From: Bacteroidia bacterium
GTDB taxonomy: Bacteria; Bacteroidota; Bacteroidia; 2-12-FULL-35-15
Length of the DNA: 64,000 bases
NCBI GenBank assembly: GCA_030654175.1
Contig: JAURXZ010000006.1
Coordinates: 186,001-250,000, forward strand
Reading direction: 5' to 3'
Shown here: piece after piece, positions 24,960 to 34,051 of the stretch
Position numbering within the stretch: the stretch's first letter is position 1
Layout of the letters: every line of letters starts with the position of its first letter
Notes under the pieces: generated by a model
What the model was told of the DNA's origin: nothing
What the model saw: only the letters and a program-made list of their open reading frames with translations
Databases searched by the model: none
Program-made: the position numbers and the translations under genes

Positions 24960-26294
24960 ATGTTAGTAAACGCTCACTTAACAAAATTAAAATCCATATT
25001 GGTTTTCACAATATTGATTTTTACATTAAATGCAAAAGCTCAGAACCTATCGCTGAAAAATTGTATTGATTCCGCACTGCTGCATAATAAAACATTACAA
25101 ATTGCACAAAGCGATATAGAGATTTCTGATGAGAGGAACAAAGAAGCTAAGGGTGGTTTAATACCTAAATTATATGGAAATGCAGATTATCGATATTATA
25201 CCGATCTGCCCTATCAGTTGTTACCGGCCTCAGTTTTTAACGGTCCTGCCGGGGTATATAAAGAAGCGCAATTTGGTGTGCCGCATAACTTAAATGCAAA
25301 CCTAACTATAGATGTGCCTTTGTATAATCCTCAGGCAATTGGAGCAATTACAGTTTCCAAAAGAGCAAAGGAATTAAGTCAGATACAATTTCAACAAACC
25401 GAAGAACAGGTAATTTTTGAAATATCCAATTTGTATTACAATGCACAAATCGTATCCAATCAAATTTTGTTTATAAAAAACAGCATTAGCAATAGCGAAA
25501 AATTGCACAGCAATATCAAATTGCTTTATTCACAACAAATGGCTAAAGGAACAGATGTTGACAAAATTAAACTTCAGCAAAGTCAACTTAACACACAATT
25601 AAGTAAAGCTAATACACAATATCAACAACTATTAAATTTATTAAAAATCCAATTGGGAATTGCAGTATCCCAATCAATTGCAATTGAAGAAACCTTTACC
25701 CCAATTTCGGAAGAAGCAAAGTACTCCACTAAACCAACCTCCGACATTACATTATCAAACACTAAGCAATTGCTTTTAAAATCAGAATTGCAAACATTAA
25801 AATTATCACATCTCCCCTCTTTCTCGCTTTATGGTTCTTATGGAACAACAGGTTATGGAAACTATAGTGGAGCAAATGATTTTTTCAAATTTTATCCAAT
25901 TGGATTTGCAGGTGTAAAAATGACATGGCTAATATTTTCAGGGACTTCATTGGAACACAAAATATTCCAAAAGAAAGAAGAGATAAAACAAAATTCACTT
26001 CGTGTGGAATTATTAAATGAGAAACAAAACGTTCAAATTGAAAACACACAAATGCAATATGACGTTGCGGTTTCCAATCTGTCCAATTCAAAATCTCAAT
26101 TGGAATTAGCAGAAACTATTTATTCAAAAACTCTTATTCAGCAAAAGGAAGGTGTTGCCACATTAACAGATATTTTACTTTCAGACAATGCACAAAAAGA
26201 AGCACAACAGAATTATTTGTCGGCTTTAGTAGATTTAATGAAGGCCGATCTGGAACTCAAAAAAGTATCAGGAAATTTATCATTTAAAAATTAA
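24960..26294 (+). CDS. TolC-family outer-membrane efflux protein
   Basis: 444 residues. Signal peptide region SILVFTILIFTLNAKAQN, then the TolC pattern of two repeated long-helix segments: LSLKNCIDSALLHNKTLQIAQSDIEISDERNKEAKGGLIPKL and, in the second half, GYGNYSGANDFFKFYPIGFAGVKMTWLIFSG with the closing helices ETIYSKTLIQQKEGVATLTDILLSDNAQKEAQQNYL. It forms the trimeric outer-membrane channel for the HlyD/RND pair downstream (38 bp gap to the adaptor). The ATG at 24960 gives eight residues in front of the signal peptide; the operator-like sequence lies in these codons, so the start is not fully certain. Confidence 0.9.
   Translation: MLVNAHLTKLKSILVFTILIFTLNAKAQNLSLKNCIDSALLHNKTLQIAQSDIEISDERNKEAKGGLIPKLYGNADYRYYTDLPYQLLPASVFNGPAGVYKEAQFGVPHNLNANLTIDVPLYNPQAIGAITVSKRAKELSQIQFQQTEEQVIFEISNLYYNAQIVSNQILFIKNSISNSEKLHSNIKLLYSQQMAKGTDVDKIKLQQSQLNTQLSKANTQYQQLLNLLKIQLGIAVSQSIAIEETFTPISEEAKYSTKPTSDITLSNTKQLLLKSELQTLKLSHLPSFSLYGSYGTTGYGNYSGANDFFKFYPIGFAGVKMTWLIFSGTSLEHKIFQKKEEIKQNSLRVELLNEKQNVQIENTQMQYDVAVSNLSNSKSQLELAETIYSKTLIQQKEGVATLTDILLSDNAQKEAQQNYLSALVDLMKADLELKKVSGNLSFKN
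24966..24982 (+). promoter_or_regulatory. operator-like sequence at the start of tolC
   Basis: GTAAACGCTCACTTAAC resembles the tetR palindrome (GTAAGCG ... CTCACTTAC) with a 3-4 bp shorter centre. It lies 4 bp inside the reading frame that begins at 24960. Either the repressor site overlaps the 5' codons, or translation begins further downstream. No exact TAnnTTTG element is found just upstream. Confidence 0.4.
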
Positions 26295-26331
26295 CAGTTT
26301 GAATTATCAATAAAGTAAATAAAAATAAATT

Positions 26332-27384
26332 ATGAAAAAGATATTATACATCATTATTCCATTGGCATTAATTGCAATCGTGGTAATTAAATTGAAAACT
26401 AATAAGGAGATCGTAAAAGATAAAGTTTATCAATATGATAAAGAGGAAGCAATCAACGTTATTGCAGACACGATCCAGATTGAATTTATTGGTGCTGAAA
26501 TTCCACTTTCAGGGACATTCGAGCCTAACAAGGAAACTAAATTAAGTGCCGAGATACAAGGTAAGATCAATGAAGTTTTGGTTGATCTGGGAAGCAACGT
26601 AACAAAAGGTCAAACGTTAATTCAGTTAGATAATTCATTATTGAAACTGCAATTGCAAACCGCAGAAGTCCAGATTGAAGGACTTGAGGCTGATGTAAAA
26701 CGTTTCACAATTTTAGCTAATGCTGACGCCATACAAGGTGTTCAATTGGAGAAAGCTGAATTAGGTTTAAAATCGGCTAAAGTACAAAGCACCACTATAC
26801 GCGAACAAATTAATAAAACATCAATCAAGGCTCCCTTTAACGGAGTTGTTACTGCCAAACTCAGTGAGGAGGGAGCATTTGCAGCACCCGGAGTACCATT
26901 GCTTCAAATAACAGATATTGCCAATTTGAAATTTACCGTAAATGTTTCGGAAAATGATCTGGGCCTTTTTCAATTAAATCAACCATTCGCAATTATTGCA
27001 GATGCGTATCCTGATATTTTATTATCCGGAAAAATAACTATGATAGGCAGCAAAGCTAATATGGGTAATAGTTTCCCTGTTCAGCTAATTGTTAGCAACA
27101 CATCAGATCTAAAAATAAAATCCGGAATGTTTGGCAAAGTGAATTTTAAAAGTGACAAACAAAAATCGGGAATTGTAATTCCAGCTTCAGCAGTTGCAGG
27201 CACAGCAAGCCTACCACGGATTTATAAAGTAGAAAATGGAAAGGCTGTTTTACATGATATAACTATTTCTCAACGGATAAAAAATAAAGTTGTTGTATCA
27301 AGTGGATTAAAAGAAGGTGATATAATTATAACAAATGGATTTATTAATCTTTTTGAAGGCGCAAATGTTTCAATTAAAAATTAA
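26332..27384 (+). CDS. RND efflux periplasmic adaptor (HlyD/AcrA family)
   Basis: 350 residues. N-terminal membrane anchor (ILYIIIPLALIAIVVIKL). Then the biotinyl-lipoyl-like hairpin: LSAEIQGKINEVLVDLGSNVTKGQTLIQLDNSLLKLQLQTAEV, the coiled coil, and the second half TSIKAPFNGVVTAKLSEEGAFAAPGVPLLQITDIANLKFTVNVSE, followed by the beta-barrel and membrane-proximal domains. It links the inner-membrane pump to TolC. The last codons and stop lie inside an 18-bp inverted repeat that flanks the following four-helix-bundle gene, so the original C-terminus may have been changed by that insertion. Confidence 0.92.
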   Translation: MKKILYIIIPLALIAIVVIKLKTNKEIVKDKVYQYDKEEAINVIADTIQIEFIGAEIPLSGTFEPNKETKLSAEIQGKINEVLVDLGSNVTKGQTLIQLDNSLLKLQLQTAEVQIEGLEADVKRFTILANADAIQGVQLEKAELGLKSAKVQSTTIREQINKTSIKAPFNGVVTAKLSEEGAFAAPGVPLLQITDIANLKFTVNVSENDLGLFQLNQPFAIIADAYPDILLSGKITMIGSKANMGNSFPVQLIVSNTSDLKIKSGMFGKVNFKSDKQKSGIVIPASAVAGTASLPRIYKVENGKAVLHDITISQRIKNKVVVSSGLKEGDIIITNGFINLFEGANVSIKN

Positions 27385-27781
27385 GAATTAAAAATTTAGA
27401 ATTTAAAAATTTAGTATGAAAGAGAATATTATACAACAAAAGAGTTTTGCATTTGCAATTAGAATTGTGAATGCTTATAAATATTTACAAGCAGATAAAA
27501 AAGAGTTTGTATTATCTAAACAATTATTAAGAAGCGGTACATCTATTGGTGCAAATGTTGAAGAAGCAATAGGTGGTCAATCTAAAAAAGATTTCATCGC
27601 CAAAATTTCCATTTCATATAAAGAAGCGCGCGAAACAATGTATTGGGTCAAATTATTAAAAGCCACTTTATATCTTGAGGAAAAGGAAGCCGACAGCATT
27701 ATGAATGATGCTGAAGAATTATGTAAAATTCTCTCTTCAATTCTCGTTTCATCAAAACAAAACAATTCTTAATTTTTAATT
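27372..27781 (+). mobile_element. four-helix-bundle (IVS-type) mobile unit with inverted repeats
   Basis: Exact 18-bp inverted repeats AATTAAAAATTAAGAATT (27372-27389) and its reverse complement (27764-27781) bound a unit of 410 bp with one gene. The repeats are extended by further imperfect AAGAATTA copies on both sides. The unit sits between the adaptor and pump genes of an operon that is normally contiguous, with the adaptor stop codon in the left repeat and the pump ATG 22 bp after the right repeat. Units with this type of protein are known as intervening sequences in 23S rRNA genes and as dispersed copies in Bacteroidota. Confidence 0.7.
27416..27772 (+). CDS. four helix bundle protein (S23/IVS family)
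   Basis: 118 residues. The family pattern is plain: KSFAFAIRIVNAYKYL, VLSKQLLRSGTSIGANVEEAIGGQSKKDFIAKISISYKEARETMYWVKLL, and EEAEELCKILSSIL-type C-terminal helices. These proteins form pentameric helical bundles; the related Avd protein takes part in diversity-generating retroelements, but no reverse transcriptase is near. Cytoplasmic. It is transcribed in the sense of the efflux operon and would be co-expressed with it. No role in efflux is implied; the flanking inverted repeats suggest mobility. Confidence 0.88.
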   Translation: MKENIIQQKSFAFAIRIVNAYKYLQADKKEFVLSKQLLRSGTSIGANVEEAIGGQSKKDFIAKISISYKEARETMYWVKLLKATLYLEEKEADSIMNDAEELCKILSSILVSSKQNNS

Positions 27782-27803
27782 CCTAATTCTTAATTGATTA
27801 AAA

Positions 27804-30800
27804 ATGAATATTACAGAAATATCAATAAAACGCCCTTCGCTGATAATCGTTCTTTTCAGTGTGCTAACATTATTAGGATTTATCGGATATAAAAATCTGA
27901 GTTATGAACTCATGCCGGATTTTAATCAACCTGTTGTGGTCATTAAAACGGTGTATCCGGGGGCAGAACCAAATGAAGTAGAAACTTCGGTTTCGCGAAA
28001 AATAGAAGATGCCTTATCAAATCTGGAAGGAGTAGATTATTTGGTAACAAAATCTTTACCCAACGCATCCATCATTATTGCCAACCTGAAATACGGAACA
28101 GATCTGGATAAAACAATGCAGGATGCGCAACGCTATATTGATAATATCCGTAAAGATCTACCGCAGGATATATTAAGTCCGGTAATGAGTAAGGTTTCGC
28201 CAAATGATTTACCCATCATGTCTATCAGTGCAACAAGCAACCTGGCGGGAACGGAATTTTATCAAAAAATGAAAGATGAATATCTTCCGCAAATCCAACA
28301 AATTAAAGGGGTAGCAGAGTTAACTATTTTGGGTGGTGAAGAAAGAGAGATACAAGTAAAAGTAAATCAGGACAAGCTAAAACTATATAAAATTTCGCTG
28401 TACCAGGTTGTAGAAGCCATTAACCGGTCGGGTTTAGACTTGCCTGCCGGTAAAGTGCAAACCGATCAGGAGAATAATTCTGTTCGTTTAACCGGTAAGT
28501 TTACAACCATTGATGACATAAAAAATGTTCAGGTGGCAATGCCTGTTGCCGGAAGTCCGGTATATGTAAAGGATGTAGCCAATGTGATGGATGGGATTAA
28601 GGAAACAACTTCTATCAGCCGTTACAATGGCAAGAATGGCATTGGACTGTTATTAAAAAAACAGGGAGATGCCAATGCCGTGAATGTTTCAAAAATGGTT
28701 CGTGAAAAATTCAAAACCATCGAACAGCAAAATGTTGATTCACAAGTGGAATTTATTATCGCTGACGACAGCACCGATAAGACAATAGCTGCAGTTGATT
28801 CAGTTATTTTTGATTTAATATTAGCTGTAATATTGGTTTCATTGGTAATGCTTTTATTTCTGCGAAGTTTAAGAAACTCAATAATTGTATTGATAGCAAT
28901 CCCTACCTCTCTGGTTACAGCCTTTGCAGTGATGTGGCTTTTGGGATACACACTAAATTTGATGACCTTGCTTGCCATGTCTTTAATTATCGGGATACTG
29001 GTGGATGATGCAACGGTTGTGTTGGAAAACATTCAACGACATCTGGATATGGGAAAAGGAAAACGAACGGCCTCAATGGAAGGACGTATGGAAATTGGCT
29101 TTTCGGCTATATCAATCACATTGGTGGACGTGGTAGTATTTTTACCCATTTTATTTTTACAGGTTTTTGTTGCCGATATGCTTAAACAATTTTCGGTAGT
29201 TGTTGTAACTTCCACACTCACCAGTTTATTGGTTGGCTTTACACTCACCCCGTGGTTGGCTTCACGAATTGGAAAGAAAGAAGATTTACAACCTACCAAC
29301 TTTTTTAATCGTTTCCTTCTTGGATTTGAACATCAATTAGAAAAATTCACCAATTGGTATGGCAAGCAACTAGAATGGGTGCTGAGTCATAAACTGATTT
29401 TTACAGGCATTGTGATATTGCTATTTGCATTGACCTTAGGCGTAATGAAACAAGGTATCATTGGTAAAGAACTTATTTCTACCGGTGATCAGGGGAAATT
29501 CAGATTGAATATAGAGTTTGATAAATCTATTTCTATCCACCAAAATAATCTCATCGCTCAAAAAATTGAAACCTATATAATCAAACAATCCGAAGTTTCA
29601 ACTGTATTTAGCAATATTGGTGGACCAAGCACAGGGATTGGTAGTTTGGGTGTAGGCTCGGCCAACAAAACCGAATTTACTATTCAATTGAAAACGGCCA
29701 AAGAACGCAATGAACAACCAACAGAAAAGTTTATGCAAGAACTCCGGGAAGAACTAAAAATGAAATTTCCGGGTATAAATTATTCAATGGCTGCATTGGG
29801 TTTAATTCCAAAGTCTGCACCAATAGAAATTACATTAAGTGGAAGTAATTTGGATTTGGTAATGAAAACAGGTAACGGACTAAAATCAATTATTGAAAAA
29901 ATACCGGGTTCAGACAATGTGCGTTTGTCGGTGGAACAAGGCAGTCCTGAATACAAAATAGTTCCCGACAAGGACAAGATGCAGCGCTTAGGTTTAACCA
30001 CCGCTTATGTAGGCCTAAATTTAAGAACAGCACTTACAGGTAATGATGATGCAACATTGACTGAAAACGGAACAGAATATCCTGTAAGGATATGGTTTGA
30101 TGCTTACGATCGGCAAAACTATGAAGATGTGCAACATCTATCTATTGTTAACCCCATGGGTATGCCTGTTGAAGTTTCACAATTTGCAAGCGTAGAACGG
30201 GATAATTCACCATCCTTATTAGAAAGAAAAGATCGTCAACCGGCAGTAACACTCACCTCGGATGCATTAGGCAGACCTTCAGGGACAGTTGCCGGAGATG
30301 TTGTGGCGTATGTTGATAAGCACCCTTTGCCCGAAGGCATACAAATGACCTGGGGTAGTGATATCAAAAGGCAAAATGATAGTTTTGGTGCATTAGGTTC
30401 TGTATTACTTATTTCGTTTCTCCTCATCTATTTAATTATGGTGGCTCTGTATGACAGCTTCGTTTATCCTTTTGTGGTTTTATTTTCAATCCCTGTTGCT
30501 GCAATAGGTGCATTTTTAGCTTTGAATTTATCACTGAATAATATAAGCTTATTTGCTTTACTTGGTTTGATCATGCTAATGGGCTTAGTAGTAAAAAATG
30601 CAATTTTAATTGTGGACTTTACCAACCAGCTAAAAGCAGAAGGTAAACATTTTAAGGAGGCGTTAATCATTGCCGGGAAAGGCCGTATGCGGCCCATTTT
30701 AATGACAACTATTGCTATGATAATAGGCATGTTACCCATTGCATTGGCCAAGGGGACTGCAAGTGAATGGAAAAACGGTTTGGCCTGGGTGATTATCGGA

Positions 30801-30902
30801 GGGCTTTTTTCATCATTGATATTAACTGTTTATTTAGTACCAATGGTTTATTATTTAGTGGACAGATTAAAAGAAAAAATTATAAATAAAAAAAATAATT
30901 AA
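27804..30902 (+). CDS. RND multidrug/solute efflux pump (HAE-type inner-membrane subunit)
   Basis: 1,032 residues, normal length. The N-terminus MNITEISIKRPSLIIVLFSVLTLLGFIGYKNL is the family start. The porter domain begins VYPGAEPNEVETSVSRKIEDALSNLEGVD, the proton-relay region contains LAMSLIIGILVDDATVVLENIQRHL, and the second half repeats the layout with LLGLIMLMGLVVKNAILIVDFTNQLKAEG and RMRPILMTTIAMIIGMLPIAL. Two Asp (DD in GILVDDA) stand at the usual transport positions. It uses proton influx to expel substrates through the adaptor and TolC. Substrate unknown. Confidence 0.94.
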   Translation: MNITEISIKRPSLIIVLFSVLTLLGFIGYKNLSYELMPDFNQPVVVIKTVYPGAEPNEVETSVSRKIEDALSNLEGVDYLVTKSLPNASIIIANLKYGTDLDKTMQDAQRYIDNIRKDLPQDILSPVMSKVSPNDLPIMSISATSNLAGTEFYQKMKDEYLPQIQQIKGVAELTILGGEEREIQVKVNQDKLKLYKISLYQVVEAINRSGLDLPAGKVQTDQENNSVRLTGKFTTIDDIKNVQVAMPVAGSPVYVKDVANVMDGIKETTSISRYNGKNGIGLLLKKQGDANAVNVSKMVREKFKTIEQQNVDSQVEFIIADDSTDKTIAAVDSVIFDLILAVILVSLVMLLFLRSLRNSIIVLIAIPTSLVTAFAVMWLLGYTLNLMTLLAMSLIIGILVDDATVVLENIQRHLDMGKGKRTASMEGRMEIGFSAISITLVDVVVFLPILFLQVFVADMLKQFSVVVVTSTLTSLLVGFTLTPWLASRIGKKEDLQPTNFFNRFLLGFEHQLEKFTNWYGKQLEWVLSHKLIFTGIVILLFALTLGVMKQGIIGKELISTGDQGKFRLNIEFDKSISIHQNNLIAQKIETYIIKQSEVSTVFSNIGGPSTGIGSLGVGSANKTEFTIQLKTAKERNEQPTEKFMQELREELKMKFPGINYSMAALGLIPKSAPIEITLSGSNLDLVMKTGNGLKSIIEKIPGSDNVRLSVEQGSPEYKIVPDKDKMQRLGLTTAYVGLNLRTALTGNDDATLTENGTEYPVRIWFDAYDRQNYEDVQHLSIVNPMGMPVEVSQFASVERDNSPSLLERKDRQPAVTLTSDALGRPSGTVAGDVVAYVDKHPLPEGIQMTWGSDIKRQNDSFGALGSVLLISFLLIYLIMVALYDSFVYPFVVLFSIPVAAIGAFLALNLSLNNISLFALLGLIMLMGLVVKNAILIVDFTNQLKAEGKHFKEALIIAGKGRMRPILMTTIAMIIGMLPIALAKGTASEWKNGLAWVIIGGLFSSLILTVYLVPMVYYLVDRLKEKIINKKNN

Positions 30903-30903
30903 T

Positions 30904-31350
30904 ATGAAACAGTTAAGTTCATTCATATTGGCCGGTATAACAATATTGACATTATTTTCATTTATACAAAAAGGAGAAACATATTCTTTAACCATAGAAG
31001 TAAAAGATCTAAGAAATTCAACCGGAGCAGTTCAATTTGCTTTGTATAATAAAGATGGAACCATCCCGGATGAAGATTATAAACAATACTGTAAAATATT
31101 AAAAGGAAAAATACAAAAAGGGATCGCTAAAGTAACATTTACCAGTCTTCCGCATGGTAAGTACGCGGTAAATATTCTCCATGACGAAAACGAAAATGGA
31201 GAAATAGACAAAGGTTTTATTTTACCAATAGAGGGAATTGGTTTTTCAAACTTTCAATCTATTGGATTTAGCAATCGTCCAAATTTTTCAAAAGCTAGTT
31301 TTGAGTTAAAAGAAAACAAAACAATAAATGTTAAGGTGATTTATATGTGA
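30904..31350 (+). CDS. DUF2141 secreted protein
   Basis: 148 residues. Signal peptide (LSSFILAGITILTLFSFIQKG), then the DUF2141 pattern: YSLTIEVKDLRNSTGAVQFALYNKDGTIP, KVTFTSLPHGKYAVNILHDENENGEIDKGFILPIEGIGFSN. This is a small periplasmic or secreted beta-sandwich of unknown function, common in Bacteroidota. It starts 1 bp after the RND stop codon, so it is translated with the pump and may be an accessory to it. Confidence 0.88.
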   Translation: MKQLSSFILAGITILTLFSFIQKGETYSLTIEVKDLRNSTGAVQFALYNKDGTIPDEDYKQYCKILKGKIQKGIAKVTFTSLPHGKYAVNILHDENENGEIDKGFILPIEGIGFSNFQSIGFSNRPNFSKASFELKENKTINVKVIYM

Positions 31351-31375
31351 AGTTAAGATCTGAACAAACGAACCT

Positions 31376-31553
31376 TTTGATAATGAATACGTCCGAGGCA
31401 GAGCCTCGATATATCAGTGCAGTATTTGCCACAGATTACACAGATTCACACAGATAAATTTGTATTAATTTCTAAAATCTGAGGCAAAGGACTAACAACA
31501 GACTGCTTATGCACATCCCAAGGCTGAGCCTCTGGGAATTCATCAGATTAAAT
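31376..31553 (+). repeat. diverged copy of the 24825 hairpin after the efflux operon
   Basis: This gap of 325 bp has no gene. It begins with GATAATGAATACGTC and GAGGCAGAGCCTC, as in the terminator at 24825, then ~100 bp of unrelated sequence, then CCCAAGGCTGAGCCTCTGGG and GAATTCATCAGATTAAAT, which resembles the right arm. It looks like the same hairpin with an insertion in its loop. The last 110 bp before 31676 are extremely AT-rich and may contain the promoter of the next gene. Confidence 0.5.
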
Positions 31554-31675
31554 TAACAATTTGAGTTTTGTACCTAATATTTTATAAAAAATTAAATAAA
31601 AAATCATTACGACTTTTTTTAAATAATATTAAATATATTTATAATCGTTTAAAAAATATTTTTGACACCTTTTAA

Positions 31676-32188
31676 ATGGATTACAAACAGCAACTTCTCA
31701 AGGAACATTCCCGTGCTAATACCGATGCAATCGCAAAGGCAATAGGAAACAATGCTGTTGAATTTAAAAAAATAATTGACATTATTTATAACGAAAAAGC
31801 CCCATTACCACAGCGTGCTTCCTGGTTATTATCAACTATAAATGATAAACATCCTGATCTGCTGCTGCCTTATATTTCTCTTTTTATATCCAGCATAAAA
31901 AAAATAAAAATTGATGGGATCAAAAGAAATATGCTTGCTGTATTGGCTTCGAATAAGATTTCTAAAAACCTCCAGGGTAAATTAGTAAATCTCTGTTTTG
32001 ATTTTTTACTTTCATCTGATGAAACAGTAGCTGTAAAAGTTTATGCTATGCAAGCCATTGCAAATATTGCCAAACATCACCCTGAATTAGAAAACGAATT
32101 AAAAGCTGCTATTGAAGATCAATTGCCAAAAACTACTGCCGCATTTCATGCACGTGCAAAACGGGTTTTGAAGGGTTTTAGTTTTTAA
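31676..32188 (+). CDS. HEAT-repeat-like helical protein
   Basis: 170 residues, entirely helical by pattern, with repeated amphipathic helices (QRASWLLSTINDKHPDLLLPYISLFISSIKK; VKVYAMQAIANIAKHHPELENELKAAIEDQL), typical of HEAT/ARM-type solenoids. No signal peptide. Known relatives are small cytoplasmic proteins of unknown role in Bacteroidota. Convergent with the DUF1801 gene 17 bp downstream on the other strand. Confidence 0.78.
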   Translation: MDYKQQLLKEHSRANTDAIAKAIGNNAVEFKKIIDIIYNEKAPLPQRASWLLSTINDKHPDLLLPYISLFISSIKKIKIDGIKRNMLAVLASNKISKNLQGKLVNLCFDFLLSSDETVAVKVYAMQAIANIAKHHPELENELKAAIEDQLPKTTAAFHARAKRVLKGFSF

Positions 32189-32205
32189 TTTCCTCTGCTA
32201 AACTT

Positions 32206-32661
32206 CTATTTTTTAAAGGCACTTTCGTAAACATCGATCCATTCCTTAGGTGTCATTTTGGCTGCCAGATCGCCAATAAGCTTATAAGGTATTTGATCCA
32301 TCTTTTTGAAACGCAGGCAACTTTTACCCATGTCCAATTTTGTTTTTGAATGCTTTGGGTATTCTTTTATGAACCAATCCGATAATTTTTTATCAGCATA
32401 AACACCCATGTGATAAACAGCTATGAAATTTTTTTGTGAGGCAATACTCATAAAAGGTAAAGGTAGTTTGGGATCACAATGGTAACCATTTGGATATAAA
32501 CTATGAGGCACCACATAACCGATCATTCCGTAACTCATTACTTCAGAAAACCCCTTAGGCAGATTTTTGAGAATAACTTTTCTTAATTCATTTATTGCTT
32601 CTTTCCTATCATCAGGAAGGCTGTCAATATAATCCTTTGGTGTGGTTGCTGATGATTTCAT
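32206..32661 (-). CDS. DUF1801 (YdhG-like) protein
   Basis: 151 residues. The sequence TPKDYIDSLPDDRKEAINELRKVILKNLPKGFSEVMSYGMIGYVVPHSLYPNG and LPFMSIASQKNFIAVYHMGVYAD is the DUF1801 fold, related to the iron-chaperone-like YdhG/frataxin-shaped proteins. C-terminal KSCLRFKKMDQIPYKLIGDL is also typical. Cytoplasmic, function not established. Monocistronic, ending tail-to-tail with the helical repeat protein. Confidence 0.88.
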   Translation of the reverse strand: MKSSATTPKDYIDSLPDDRKEAINELRKVILKNLPKGFSEVMSYGMIGYVVPHSLYPNGYHCDPKLPLPFMSIASQKNFIAVYHMGVYADKKLSDWFIKEYPKHSKTKLDMGKSCLRFKKMDQIPYKLIGDLAAKMTPKEWIDVYESAFKK

Positions 32662-32763
32662 GTTCTGCTTAGTATTGCTTTGTTTGTTATGAGAATTTTG
32701 ATGAGCCTGTTTAATTATTTATCAAATATATTTATTTTTTAGCAACAAGCATTTTTACAAAAA

Positions 32764-32792
32764 AAAGCTCCCGAAAAAATTCCGGGAGCTTT
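32764..32792. terminator. bidirectional rho-independent terminator
   Basis: AAAGCTCCCG (32764-32773) and CGGGAGCTTT (32783-32792) around an A-rich loop, with an A-run on the left side that gives a T-run on the minus strand. It ends the FKBP gene 32845-34029. Confidence 0.85.
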
Positions 32793-32844
32793 CAAAATAT
32801 AAAACTGTTTTGATTAAAAAAAAACAGAGGCAGTTAAAACTGTT

Positions 32845-34029
32845 TTATTTTACTTCCACTAATTCCACATCAAAGGTCAGATCAGCCTTTTCAGGGATCA
32901 TTGGCAATCTGCCTTGTTCGCCATAGGCTAAATAGTAAGGAATTATCAAACGTAATTTATCACCAACATTCATCAGTGCGATGCCTTCATCCCAACCCGG
33001 GATAACCTGTGCTTGCCCTAAAACAAATTCAAATGGTTCACCACGCTCCACGGATGAATCGAACATTTTTCCATCCGCTAAATAACCGGTGTAGTGCACC
33101 CTAACCGTTTTGCCGGGAGCGGCTTTTACAGGGTTAGTGCTTTTTACTATTTCATAGTATTTTAAACCTGAAGCGGTTGTTTTTGCTTCTTTACCAGTAA
33201 TATCAAAATGAGCTGGAACTAAAACCGGTACAACATCTAATATTTCAATATCAAAGATCAAATCGGCTTTTGGCGGAATTGCAGGGGCATGTCCCTGATC
33301 ACCATAAGCTAATTGATAAGGGATATAAAACTTTACTTTATCACCTTTATGCATTAAAGCAATACCATCTTCTAAAGCCTTAATAAGTTGACCTGAACCC
33401 ATTTTCACTGTAAATGGTTGTTCTCTTTCAACAGATGAGTCGAACAATTTGCCGTCCTTAAAAAAACCACTATAATGAAGTGTAACGTTGTTTCCAACAT
33501 CGGCTTTTGCAGCAGCCTTGTTTTCTTTTATCACTATGTATTTTAAACCATTTGCCATAGTAACAGTATCTTTTCCTTTCACATCCCATGCTTGCGGACT
33601 TTCAACTATATTCAACAATTCAACATCAAAAATGAGCGTTGAGTTGGCCGGTATTGCACCTGATTGTCTGTCACCATAACCTAATTCAGGACCAAATTTG
33701 ATTGTTGCTTTATCGCCAACCTCTAAAAGGAGAAATGCTTCATCCCAACCTTTAATTACCTGACCTGCACCAAGTTTAAAAGAAAATGGTGCACCACGAT
33801 TTACTGAACTATCAAAAACGGTATCATTAGTAAACTTTCCGGTATAATGAACAAATACTTTATCCCCAACCTTTGGTTTCTTTCCTTTTCCTTTTTCTTT
33901 AATTGTATACTCCAAACCTGATGCGGTTTTCATAGTTTTTGGATTAGTAATTTTCTGACTTTTTCCTTTTTCCTGTGCATTAACAGCAACAGCAGTTAAC
34001 GCTAAAATAATGATTGCTACTTTTTTCAT
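32845..34029 (-). CDS. three-domain FKBP-type peptidyl-prolyl isomerase, exported
   Basis: 394 residues. Signal peptide MKKVAIIILALTAVAVNAQ, then three FKBP domains in tandem (about 35-140, 160-265, 285-394). Each has the VHYTGKF/LHYSGFF/VHYTGYL strand, FDSSV-x-R-G/E-x-PF, the QVI(P/K)GWDE or QLIKALEDG helix and the closing IP-x-x-x-DL-x-FDVEL. Domains 1 and 3 keep the usual catalytic pattern; domain 2 replaces GWDE with ALED. Prolyl isomerisation or chaperoning in the periplasm is expected. It is the first of four FKBP genes in a row, all on the minus strand. Confidence 0.93.
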   Translation of the reverse strand: MKKVAIIILALTAVAVNAQEKGKSQKITNPKTMKTASGLEYTIKEKGKGKKPKVGDKVFVHYTGKFTNDTVFDSSVNRGAPFSFKLGAGQVIKGWDEAFLLLEVGDKATIKFGPELGYGDRQSGAIPANSTLIFDVELLNIVESPQAWDVKGKDTVTMANGLKYIVIKENKAAAKADVGNNVTLHYSGFFKDGKLFDSSVEREQPFTVKMGSGQLIKALEDGIALMHKGDKVKFYIPYQLAYGDQGHAPAIPPKADLIFDIEILDVVPVLVPAHFDITGKEAKTTASGLKYYEIVKSTNPVKAAPGKTVRVHYTGYLADGKMFDSSVERGEPFEFVLGQAQVIPGWDEGIALMNVGDKLRLIIPYYLAYGEQGRLPMIPEKADLTFDVELVEVK

Positions 34030-34051
34030 AATTCAGTATTGAAATTTGAGT

